This document shows positions 1-5,644 of a stretch of 6,569 bases of DNA, piece after piece. The stretch comes from Flavobacteriales bacterium UBA5869. GTDB lineage: Bacteria > Bacteroidota > Bacteroidia > Flavobacteriales_D > Crocinitomicaceae. Under the pieces are notes generated by a model that had not been told where the DNA came from, made no database searches, and saw only the letters and a program-made list of their open reading frames with translations. The stretch spans positions 424 to 6,992 of the forward strand of contig DJFP01000209.1 in the NCBI GenBank assembly GCA_002432565.1, in the 5' to 3' direction. Position numbers and translations under genes: made by a program. Position 1 is the first letter of the stretch. Every line of letters starts with the position of its first letter.

Positions 1-186
1 GGAGGAATGCTCTTCGGAACTATTTTCGGAGTGATTATTATTCCCGGTCTGTATTACATTTTCGGCACACTTGCTGAAGGCCGTAAACTGATCAAAAATG
101 AGGATGACAGTTCTTTAACAGAAGACTTCGTTCATGCAATAGACAATTTTCCAACAACAGATGAAACCGAAGACAATGCGCACTAA
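1..186 (+). CDS. RND-family efflux transporter, inner-membrane pump subunit (C-terminal 61 residues only)
   Basis: The reading frame is open from the first base and stops with TAA at 184-186, so only the C-terminus of a gene starting upstream is present. The tail begins with a glycine-rich turn and a hydrophobic helix (GGMLFGTIFGVIIIPGLYYI, residues 1-20 of the fragment). This matches the last transmembrane helix of HAE1/AcrB-type proton-driven pumps, which usually carry a GGM-x-F/P-GxxYxxF pattern there. A charged, acidic cytoplasmic tail of about 40 residues follows. The next gene overlaps its 3' end and encodes the outer-membrane channel expected as partner, which strongly supports the call. 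Substrate cannot be judged from this fragment. The long acidic tail is the only slightly unusual feature. Confidence 0.85.
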   Translation, partial: GGMLFGTIFGVIIIPGLYYIFGTLAEGRKLIKNEDDSSLTEDFVHAIDNFPTTDETEDNAH

Positions 187-1618
187 AAATAAAATAGGAA
201 GCTGGTTAATCATTGCAGCTCTGGCAGTCAGTGTTACAGCCTGTAAAGACCTGAAAATAGCTTTCAAGACGGAAAATAAAACAACTCCTGAATCGTATCC
301 GGGAGCTGCCTCTAAAGACAGCACCAATACGGCAGATATCCAGTGGAAAGATTACTTCAAGGACCAAAATTTGGCTGCCCTGATCGACACTGCACTGAAG
401 AACAACCAGGAATTGAACATTACGATGCAGGAAATCAATATTGCCAAAGCAGAAGTAAGAGCCAAAAAGGGGGAATTTCTGCCTTCTGCCGGTGTCCGTG
501 TTGGTGCAGGTGTGGAAAAGGTAGGTGAATACACCCGTGATGGTGCAGTAGAGAAAAACCTTCCGATCCACGACGGAAAAGCTTTCCCGGAACCTCTTGG
601 AGACCTGATGGTCGGTGTGAATGCATCCTGGGAAATCGATATCTGGCGTAAATTGAGAAACGGCCGAGATGCAGCTGCTTCGAGATACCTGGCCAGTGTG
701 GAAGGTAAAAACTTCATGGTCACAAACCTGGTAGCTGAAATTTCCGAATCGTATTACGAATTGATGGCTTATGACAACAAGCTGGAGATTTTGAAGCAGA
801 ACTTAGAGATCCAGAAAAATGCGCTGGAAATTGTGAAGCTCCAAAAAACAGCCGGTGAAGTCACCGAATTAGCGGTCAAAAAGTTTGAAGCGGAGGTTTA
901 TAAGAACCAAAGTCATCTGTTCTACATCCAGCAGCAAATCGTTGAAGCAGAAAACCGGATCAATTTCCTGGTAGGACGTTTTCCACAGCCTGTTCAGCGC
1001 AATTCTGCAGCCTTCCAGCAGATGGTACCGGATACCATTTACAGTGGGATTCCTTCCCAATTACTGCAGAATCGTCCAGATATCCGACAGGCGGAACTGG
1101 ACCTGGCAGCTTCCAAACTGGATGTGAAAGTTGCAAGAGCACAGTTCTACCCTTCCCTGCGCATTACTGCCGGAGTTGGCTACCAGGCTTTCAATGTAAA
1201 ATACCTGATCACCTCCCCGCAATCCCTGCTTTATAACATCGCCGGCGATTTGATTGCTCCGCTGATTAACCGAAATGCACTAAAGGCAAAATACGCTTCT
1301 GCAAATGCAAAGCAGTTCCAGGCCGTTTACAAATACGAACAAACGATCCTGAATGCTTACATTGAGGTAACAAACCGGGTAACGAAAGTTCAGAACCTGA
1401 AGAGCAGTTATGACCTGAAGCAAAAACAAGTGGATGCCATGAATCAGTCGATTACAATTTCGACCAACTTGTTTAAATCTGCGAAAGCAGATTACATGGA
1501 AGTCTTAATGACACAGCGGGATGCGATCGAAGCAAAATTCGACTTGATCGAGATCAAGCAGGAACAGCTTTACAACATGGTAAGTGTATATCAAGCCCTT
1601 GGAGGCGGATGGAGATAA
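161..1618 (+). CDS. TolC/OprM-type outer-membrane efflux lipoprotein (NodT family)
   Basis: This is the outer-membrane channel of a tripartite efflux system. It would form a trimeric barrel and periplasmic tunnel docking to the RND pump encoded just upstream. The 485-residue product starts with a basic stretch and a hydrophobic segment ending in a lipobox VTAC, so Cys28 is the likely lipidated residue. Two outer-membrane efflux (OEP) repeats follow, roughly residues 65-260 and 295-480. The second opens with NRPDIRQAELDLAASKLDVK (from residue 304), the family signature, and the protein ends in LGGGWR, the usual end of OprM/NodT proteins. Length is normal for the family. ATG at 161 overlaps the pump gene by 26 bases; an in-frame ATG at 176 would give an 11-base overlap and a cleaner signal peptide, and neither has a clear Shine-Dalgarno. 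The overlap implies cotranscription and coupled translation with the pump. Confidence 0.93.
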   Translation: MKPKTMRTKNKIGSWLIIAALAVSVTACKDLKIAFKTENKTTPESYPGAASKDSTNTADIQWKDYFKDQNLAALIDTALKNNQELNITMQEINIAKAEVRAKKGEFLPSAGVRVGAGVEKVGEYTRDGAVEKNLPIHDGKAFPEPLGDLMVGVNASWEIDIWRKLRNGRDAAASRYLASVEGKNFMVTNLVAEISESYYELMAYDNKLEILKQNLEIQKNALEIVKLQKTAGEVTELAVKKFEAEVYKNQSHLFYIQQQIVEAENRINFLVGRFPQPVQRNSAAFQQMVPDTIYSGIPSQLLQNRPDIRQAELDLAASKLDVKVARAQFYPSLRITAGVGYQAFNVKYLITSPQSLLYNIAGDLIAPLINRNALKAKYASANAKQFQAVYKYEQTILNAYIEVTNRVTKVQNLKSSYDLKQKQVDAMNQSITISTNLFKSAKADYMEVLMTQRDAIEAKFDLIEIKQEQLYNMVSVYQALGGGWR

Positions 1619-1650
1619 TAATCACCGTAAGTCAAATTAAAATGGATAAG

Positions 1651-1685
1651 TGGAAAGCATCAGTCGGTTGGCTGGTGTTTTTCCA
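1651..1685 (+). terminator. Bulged hairpin after the efflux operon, possible terminator
   Basis: TGGAAAGCATCAG (1651-1663) pairs with CTGGTGTTTTTCCA (1672-1685), giving about 13 pairs including two G-T wobbles, one bulged T at 1678 and an 8-base loop. It starts 32 bases after the stop codon of the outer-membrane channel gene. That placement suggests a transcript end or 3' stabilising structure. The sequence after it is not a U-tract, so it is not a textbook intrinsic terminator and function is inferred from position only. Confidence 0.45.
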
Positions 1686-1739
1686 TTGTGGGACTCCGTA
1701 AAGATTTTAATAATGGGAAACTTTTTTAAAAATAATTTC

Positions 1740-1760
1740 GGATAAAAACATCCTTTATTA
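1740..1760 (+). promoter_or_regulatory. Candidate Rrf2 operator, copy 1 (regulator's own promoter)
   Basis: GGATAAAAACATC at 1740-1752 matches GGATAAAAAGATC at 2253-2265 in 12 of 13 bases. This copy also contains an inverted repeat ATAAA-N7-TTTAT (1742-1758). It covers the expected -33 region of the promoter whose -7 element is at 1772-1779, so a bound dimer would block RNA polymerase. Binding by the Rrf2 protein encoded downstream is inferred. Confidence 0.45.
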
Positions 1761-1771
1761 CAAATTTTCCC

Positions 1772-1779
1772 TAACTTTG
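1772..1779 (+). promoter_or_regulatory. Bacteroidota -7 promoter element for the Rrf2 gene
   Basis: TAACTTTG is an exact match to the Bacteroidota -7 consensus TAnnTTTG. Transcription would start about 5-7 bases downstream, leaving a leader of only about 12 bases before ATG at 1798. No clear TTG -33 element sits at the expected spacing, which could mean a weak or activator-helped promoter. Confidence 0.6.
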
Positions 1780-1780
1780 T

Positions 1781-1791
1781 TTCAGACTGAA
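1781..1791 (+). promoter_or_regulatory. Short palindrome at the predicted transcription start
   Basis: TTCAGACTGAA is a perfect inverted repeat (TTCAG/CTGAA around one A) lying between the -7 element and the start codon of the regulator gene. It overlaps the predicted transcription start, so it could be an operator or a tiny 5' hairpin. An 11-base palindrome in AT-rich DNA can arise by chance, hence the low score. Confidence 0.3.
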
Positions 1792-1797
1792 TAAAAA

Positions 1798-2232
1798 ATG
1801 TTTTCAAAAACCTGTGAATACGGTATCAAAGCAACGCTGTATGTTGCGCATCAATCGCTGCTGAGCAATCGGACGAGCCTGAAAGACATCTCAAAAGCCA
1901 TTGATTCTCCGGAAGCTTTTACAGCTAAAATTTTACAGATACTTTCCAAAAACGGCATCCTCAAATCAACAAAGGGACCAACAGGTGGATTCGAGATTGA
2001 AAAAGAAAAGCGGGAAGTGATCAAATTGAGCGACATCGTTTTCGCTATAGACGGAAACGAACTGTACAAAGGCTGTGGTCTGGGCCTCAAAGAATGTAAC
2101 AGTTCAAAACCATGCCCTCTGCATGATAAGTTCATGAGTATCAGAGATGATTTGAAGCAAATGCTCGAAACAACCAGCATTGAAGAGCTTGCGAACGGAT
2201 TAAACAGTGGTTTATCTTTCCTGAAACGCTGA
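1798..2232 (+). CDS. Rrf2-family transcriptional regulator with three clustered cysteines (NsrR/IscR-like)
   Basis: This 144-residue DNA-binding regulator has the typical Rrf2 length. Residues 1-70 form the winged helix-turn-helix: the start FSKTCEYGIKA is the family's usual opening, the recognition-helix region is around residues 36-52, and the wing contains KGPTGGF (59-65). Cys93, Cys100 and Cys106 lie in a C-X6-C-X5-C loop, placed like the Fe-S-ligating cysteines of IscR and NsrR, and are followed by PLHD. The Cys spacing is slightly wider at the first gap than I recall for IscR (X5) and NsrR (X4). Family knowledge implies a [2Fe-2S] or [4Fe-4S] cluster that senses NO, redox or iron state. 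The globin, heme dioxygenase and hemerythrin genes downstream favour an NO-sensing, NsrR-like role, but that is inference. It heads the run of five genes, has its own TAnnTTTG promoter and is probably autoregulated through the motif at 1740-1760. Confidence 0.9.
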   Translation: MFSKTCEYGIKATLYVAHQSLLSNRTSLKDISKAIDSPEAFTAKILQILSKNGILKSTKGPTGGFEIEKEKREVIKLSDIVFAIDGNELYKGCGLGLKECNSSKPCPLHDKFMSIRDDLKQMLETTSIEELANGLNSGLSFLKR

Positions 2233-2253
2233 AAAAAAATTAAACTAATAAAG

Positions 2254-2273
2254 GATAAAAAGATCTTAATATC
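2254..2273 (+). promoter_or_regulatory. Candidate Rrf2 operator, copy 2 (20-bp near-perfect palindrome)
   Basis: The 20 bases from 2254 to 2273 read GATA-AA-AAGATCTT-AA-TATC. Eight of the ten symmetric base pairs are complementary, with only the AA/AA positions failing. The site lies in the 60-bp gap between the regulator and the small membrane-protein gene and shares its left half with copy 1 at 1740-1752. The AAGAT/ATCTT core resembles the half-sites of NsrR-type operators. Dimeric Rrf2 proteins bind such symmetric sites, and the regulator here is the obvious candidate. No TAnnTTTG element was found in this gap. Confidence 0.5.
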
Positions 2274-2292
2274 TCATTAAATAATTATATAT

Positions 2293-2592
2293 ATGAAAGC
2301 TTCTGAAACAAAAAATCTGAATTGGTTTCAAAAACAAATCGTGAGCTTTGAAAGGTCCAGATTTGGAGCAATGGCTGCACTATTAACCGCACAAAGCTGC
2401 TTCGGCTCCATTGCCGCCATGTACTCACTCAAAACCGAAAGCTATGTGCTGCTGGCTATTTGTGCCAATATTACCATGGCTTCCAACGGGGCATTTATTG
2501 CCCAGGTTTCAGCTAAATGGTGCTTAATCCTCTTCTATTTAAGCGTAATTGTCAACCTGGGAATTTTGATCATGAATTTCTTTATCCAATGA
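2293..2592 (+). CDS. Small three-helix membrane protein of unknown function
   Basis: I do not recognise a named family. The 99-residue product has an amphipathic, charged N-terminus (residues 1-23, including NWFQKQIVSFERSRFG) and then three likely transmembrane segments at about 24-46, 51-71 and 76-98. The loops are very short, so most of the protein is in the membrane. Cysteines at 36, 57 and 77 each fall within or at the edge of a helix, and Gln34, Asn59, Asn65 and Gln71 put polar residues inside the bilayer. There is no histidine, so it is not a heme-binding NO reductase fragment. It lies 60 bases after the Rrf2 gene, behind a candidate operator, and its stop codon overlaps the globin start (ATGA). 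It is therefore almost certainly translated together with the globin and may act in the same response. Confidence 0.8.
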   Translation: MKASETKNLNWFQKQIVSFERSRFGAMAALLTAQSCFGSIAAMYSLKTESYVLLAICANITMASNGAFIAQVSAKWCLILFYLSVIVNLGILIMNFFIQ

Positions 2593-2984
2593 AATCAGTA
2601 CAAAAACACGACATTCTTGAACTGGAAGACATCAAATCGCTCGTTGATTCCTTCTATTCCAAAGTAAGGGAAAATGAACTTCTAAATCCTGTTTTCCGCG
2701 ACAAGATAAGCGACGAGCAATGGCCAGCACATCTGGATAAGATGTACCGGTTCTGGCAAACGCTTTTACTCGGTGAGCATACTTATCAGGGTAATCCGCT
2801 TATGCACCATCTCCAATTACCACTTACCGAAGAACATTTCGAAGAATGGCTCCGTCTGTTCCACGAAACCACGAATCAGCTGTTCACAGGAGAGAAAGCA
2901 GCCGAAGCAATGATACGTGCTGAAAAGATCAGGTGGGTTTTCCAAACAAAGATGGAACAATTCGGACGAAGCAACAATCGATAA
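2589..2984 (+). CDS. Group III truncated hemoglobin
   Basis: This 131-residue heme globin of the truncated 2-on-2 fold binds O2 or NO, and group III members are often linked to nitrosative stress. The order of motifs fits group III (Campylobacter Ctb type). FYSKVREN carries the B10 tyrosine (Tyr23), EQWPAHLDKM carries a likely distal E7 histidine (His48), and FWQTLLLG is followed by YQGNPLMHHL with the proximal F8 histidine (His74). EEWLRLF carries the G8 tryptophan (Trp87). Residue roles come from recalled alignment to Ctb. I chose ATG at 2589, not the in-frame ATG at 2517, because the extra 24 residues are read through the upstream membrane-protein gene and are not globin-like. The 4-base ATGA overlap indicates translational coupling. 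The next gene starts 22 bases after its stop. Confidence 0.93.
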   Translation: MKSVQKHDILELEDIKSLVDSFYSKVRENELLNPVFRDKISDEQWPAHLDKMYRFWQTLLLGEHTYQGNPLMHHLQLPLTEEHFEEWLRLFHETTNQLFTGEKAAEAMIRAEKIRWVFQTKMEQFGRSNNR

Positions 2985-3006
2985 TCACTCATTTAAATAA
3001 CGAAAT

Positions 3007-3897
3007 ATGGACCAAAAAATCATCCTGGAAAAACTAGGCGAGAAATACGCAGAGCAGGGAGAAAACCCGGAAACATACCTGAAGGGTTTATTCTACAGCA
3101 AACCTCTATCCTATTGGGATTATATTGAAGTAGAAACGCTAAATTCCCTTCAAAAACCACGAACAAACTTTAAAGACGAAGAGATATTCATCATGTATCA
3201 CCAGGTTACCGAACTATTCTTTAAAATGATGATCCATGAACTCAAACAGATTGTTCAGGAAGACTTGTCCGAAAAAACTATCCTGGATAAATTGAATCGA
3301 TTGATCAAGTATACCGAGATCCTCGTCAATTCATTTGATGTGATGAAATACGGAATGGATTACGATAATTACAACCAGTTCCGGAGTTCCTTAACTCCTG
3401 CAAGCGGTTTCCAATCTTTCCAATTCAGGGCGATCGAACTTTACTCCACAAGGATCAAAAACCTGCTGTCTGATAAAAATGGGGCCGGCGCTCCGGAGAT
3501 CAGCGAAGCCCTTTTTGAAGATTTATACTGGAAACATGCAGGTAAAAAACCTGGTATAAGTAGAAAATCACAGACGCTTTTGCAATTTGAGGAAAAATAC
3601 CAGGAAGACCTGATTCTGCTTGCCAGAAAGCTTCAGGGAAGAACCCTCGAAGAAAAATTGCTTGCAATTCCGGATCCGTCTGATGCACTGATCCGTGCCG
3701 CAAAACAGTTTGACTTTTTATACAATTTTAAATGGCCGAATGTGCATCTGGAGACAGCAGCACATTACCTCGACAGTAAGGGTGAAAACAAGGCTGCTAC
3801 AGGTGGAAGCGAATGGAAAAAATACTTAAACCCGGTTTTTCAGCAGCGCCGATTCTTTCCAGCTTTCTGGCAAAATGATTCGATGGAAAATTGGTAA
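3007..3897 (+). CDS. kynA: Tryptophan 2,3-dioxygenase-family heme enzyme
   Basis: TDO is a cytosolic heme enzyme that opens the indole ring of L-tryptophan with O2 to give N-formylkynurenine, the first step of the kynurenine route. The 296-residue product has the normal bacterial length and the diagnostic blocks. YWDYIEVETL (36-45) comes first; FIMYHQVTEL (61-70) holds the distal histidine His65, and NYNQFRSSL with PASGFQSFQF (121-140) holds Tyr122 and Arg126, which bind the substrate carboxylate. WPNVHLETA holds the proximal heme ligand His247, and KAATGGSEW holds Thr265, which contacts the substrate amino group. By recalled alignment to Xanthomonas TDO these match Phe51, His55, Arg117, His240 and Thr254, so the active site looks intact. 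No other kynurenine-pathway gene (formamidase, kynureninase) is in the window. Placement 22 bases after a globin and just before a hemerythrin is unexpected, so either tryptophan catabolism or an NO/O2-linked role is possible. Confidence 0.88.
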   Translation: MDQKIILEKLGEKYAEQGENPETYLKGLFYSKPLSYWDYIEVETLNSLQKPRTNFKDEEIFIMYHQVTELFFKMMIHELKQIVQEDLSEKTILDKLNRLIKYTEILVNSFDVMKYGMDYDNYNQFRSSLTPASGFQSFQFRAIELYSTRIKNLLSDKNGAGAPEISEALFEDLYWKHAGKKPGISRKSQTLLQFEEKYQEDLILLARKLQGRTLEEKLLAIPDPSDALIRAAKQFDFLYNFKWPNVHLETAAHYLDSKGENKAATGGSEWKKYLNPVFQQRRFFPAFWQNDSMENW

Positions 3898-3904
3898 TTC
3901 AGGT

Positions 3905-4363
3905 ATGATTAAAAGTGAGAACTGGAATGCTCAATTGGCTCTGTTGACATCAGAACATCAAAATAGTTTGTTGTTCTGCTGGAAGATTCGTACAGGTTTC
4001 CGGAAAGGAATTGAGCTATACCGGATCAAAGCATATGCAGACTGGTTTTTTGAAACTCAATTCCTTACTCATCTTCAGAAAGAAGAACAGCTGATGATCC
4101 GTATTTTAGGAAAATCCGATCCGATGGTCGTCAAATCACTTGCTCAGCACAGACGCCTGAAACGTTTGTTTCTAAAAGAAAGGGATTTGATAAAGCAATT
4201 GAATTCAATTGAGGAAGAATTGGAAACAAATATCCGATTTGAAGAAAATAAAGTCTTTAAGGAGCTAAGAAGAAATGTGAATCTATTTTCCTTGGATCTC
4301 ATTTATTACGAAGAAGAATTACAGCAGAACCCTAAAGAATGGGACGACCATTTCTGGAAATAG
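3905..4363 (+). CDS. Hemerythrin-like (HHE) domain protein with one altered iron-ligand position
   Basis: The 152-residue product fits an all-helical hemerythrin-like fold, which normally holds a non-heme di-iron site and binds O2 or NO. Numbered from ATG 3905, likely ligands are His18 (in LTSEHQ), His56 with Glu60 (THLQKE), His82 (AQHRRL) and Glu113 (RFEEN). The fifth helix reads ETNIRFEE, where the family usually has a histidine followed by IRFEE, so Asn109 replaces a ligand. The upstream surrounding SLLFCWKIRTGFRKGIE is typical of Bacteroidota HHE proteins. ATG at 3905 lies 7 bases after the dioxygenase stop and needs no overlap; an in-frame ATG at 3875 would add ten residues and overlap that gene by 23 bases. 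It is the last gene of the regulator-led run. The family call rests on motif order, not on a database search. Confidence 0.78.
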   Translation: MIKSENWNAQLALLTSEHQNSLLFCWKIRTGFRKGIELYRIKAYADWFFETQFLTHLQKEEQLMIRILGKSDPMVVKSLAQHRRLKRLFLKERDLIKQLNSIEEELETNIRFEENKVFKELRRNVNLFSLDLIYYEEELQQNPKEWDDHFWK

Positions 4364-4417
4364 CCAAAGAAAATAAAACTGTCCGTTCTGAATCAGGGAT
4401 CAGCATAAAATGCCCTG

Positions 4418-4454
4418 TAAAAATAAAAGGCATCCGCTGAATAACGAATGCCTT
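4418..4454 (-). terminator. Rho-independent terminator of ychF
   Basis: Read on the minus strand, AAGGCAT (4454-4448) pairs with ATGCCTT (4433-4427) around a loop of 14 bases, in which two further pairs (4435-4446, 4436-4445) are possible. It is followed directly by a T-rich run, TTTTATTTTTAC (4428-4418 region). It lies about 20 bases after the ychF stop codon at 4477-4479, as expected. On the plus strand the hairpin lacks a U-tract, so it may or may not also stop transcripts from the hemerythrin gene. Confidence 0.8.
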
Positions 4455-4476
4455 CCAAATATTTAAGATTTAGTAT

Positions 4477-5574
4477 TTACACATTAAATCTGAAATGCAT
4501 GATGTCGCCATCCTGCACAATGTATTCTTTTCCTTCAACTTTAAATTTCCCGGCTTCTTTTACAGCTGCTTCGGAACCCAAAGTTGTGTAGTCATCGTAT
4601 TTCATCACTTCTGCGCGGATAAATCCTTTCTCGAAATCCGTGTGGATTACTCCGGCAGCCTGTGGAGCCGTTGCACCTACAGGAACCGTCCAGGCTCTTA
4701 CTTCTTTCACTCCGGCTGTAAAGTATGTTTGAAGGTTCAACAAGGAATAAGCCGAACGGATCAAACGGTTCACTCCCGGTTCTTCCAACCCTAGTTCTTC
4801 CAGGAACATCTGGCGTTCTTCGTAGGTTTCCAATTCGGAAATATCTGCTTCGATCTTTGCACCAACGATCAGAATCTGTGCATTCTCATCTTTTACCGCC
4901 TCACGAACTGCTTCTACATGTGCATTTCCGGTTTTCACCGCAGATTCCTCCACGTTACAAACATACATCACCGGCTTGGAAGTAATCAATTGGAACTTTT
5001 TCACGATCTCATACTCATTCTCATCGAAATCCATGGAACGAACGGATTTTCCTTTTTCCAGTGTTTCCTTGATGGCTAAAGCCAAATCATTTTCCTTGAT
5101 CGCTTCTTTGTCCCCGGATTTGATCACACGTGCCAAAGACTGGATTCTTTTTTCAATCGATTCCAAATCTTTCAGCTGCAATTCGATATCGATGATTTCT
5201 TTATCACTTACCGGATCAACACGTCCGTCAACATGGATGATGTTACCGTCTTCAAAGCAGCGCAGTACATGCAGGATAGCATCTGTTTCACGGATGTTTG
5301 CCAAGAATTGGTTCCCCAAACCTTCTCCTTTCGAAGCACCTTTCACTAAACCGGCAATATCCACGATTTCCATGGTTGTCGGAACGACTCTTTCCGGGTT
5401 TACCATCGATTCCAATTTCTCCAAACGCGGATCAGGAACAGAAATCGTTCCTACATTCGGTTCGATCGTACAGAAAGGAAAATTCGCAGATTGCGCTTTA
5501 GCGTTGGATAAACAATTAAACAAAGTCGACTTACCCACATTCGGCAAGCCAACAATTCCGCATTTCAATGCCAT
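4477..5574 (-). CDS. ychF: Redox-regulated ATPase YchF (Obg/OLA1 family)
   Basis: YchF is a widely conserved cytosolic P-loop NTPase related to Obg GTPases but preferring ATP. It associates with ribosomes and is linked to oxidative-stress responses. The 365-residue length matches the family. Motifs in order are GLPNVGKST (9-17, P-loop), PFCTIEPNVG (33-42, switch I), DIAGLVKGASKGEGLGNQFL (72-91, switch II) and NVEE (207-210). NVEE stands where a GTPase would have NKxD, the hallmark of YchF's ATP preference. A coiled helical domain lies at about 125-200, and a C-terminal TGS domain starts near residue 285 and includes the AWTVPVG and FEKGFIRAEV blocks. It is transcribed alone or with the T9SS gene 70 bases upstream. 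Its own TAnnTTTG element lies 15-22 bases before the start codon. No residue appears missing. Confidence 0.98.
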   Translation of the reverse strand: MALKCGIVGLPNVGKSTLFNCLSNAKAQSANFPFCTIEPNVGTISVPDPRLEKLESMVNPERVVPTTMEIVDIAGLVKGASKGEGLGNQFLANIRETDAILHVLRCFEDGNIIHVDGRVDPVSDKEIIDIELQLKDLESIEKRIQSLARVIKSGDKEAIKENDLALAIKETLEKGKSVRSMDFDENEYEIVKKFQLITSKPVMYVCNVEESAVKTGNAHVEAVREAVKDENAQILIVGAKIEADISELETYEERQMFLEELGLEEPGVNRLIRSAYSLLNLQTYFTAGVKEVRAWTVPVGATAPQAAGVIHTDFEKGFIRAEVMKYDDYTTLGSEAAVKEAGKFKVEGKEYIVQDGDIMHFRFNV

Positions 5575-5588
5575 AAAAAATTTTTTTG

Positions 5589-5596
5589 CAAAGGTA
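5589..5596 (-). promoter_or_regulatory. Bacteroidota -7 promoter element for ychF
   Basis: On the minus strand TACCTTTG (5596 to 5589) matches the consensus TAnnTTTG exactly. Its end is 14 bases before the ATG (5574-5572), so the predicted leader would be only about 8-10 bases long. No good TTG -33 element is visible at 17-23 bases upstream; the nearest TTG is only 11 bases away. Confidence 0.6.
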
Positions 5597-5644
5597 ATTT
5601 ATAATTGCAAATGATCTCACAGAAAGTATGTTTGCATCAAGATA

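Noticed and set aside
206..723. Several minus-strand open frames of 60-125 codons inside the efflux channel gene
   Set aside because: They lie wholly inside a clear gene on the other strand and show no recognisable motif.
1851..2180. 109-codon minus-strand frame inside the Rrf2 gene
   Set aside because: Antisense shadow of a clear Rrf2 protein; composition is not protein-like.
2517..2588. Upstream in-frame start (ATG 2517) for the globin gene
   Set aside because: The added 24 residues are read across the end of the membrane-protein gene and do not resemble globin sequence; ATG 2589 with its ATGA overlap is the better start.
4394..4417. CAGGG...CCCTG hairpin as a plus-strand terminator for the hemerythrin gene
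   Set aside because: Only five pairs with a 14-base loop, and the following run is A-rich rather than T-rich on the plus strand; too weak to list.
4976..5614. 212-codon plus-strand open frame opposite ychF
   Set aside because: It is antisense to a fully conserved ychF gene, is rich in serine/phenylalanine from the complementary codons and shows no domain; a shadow frame.
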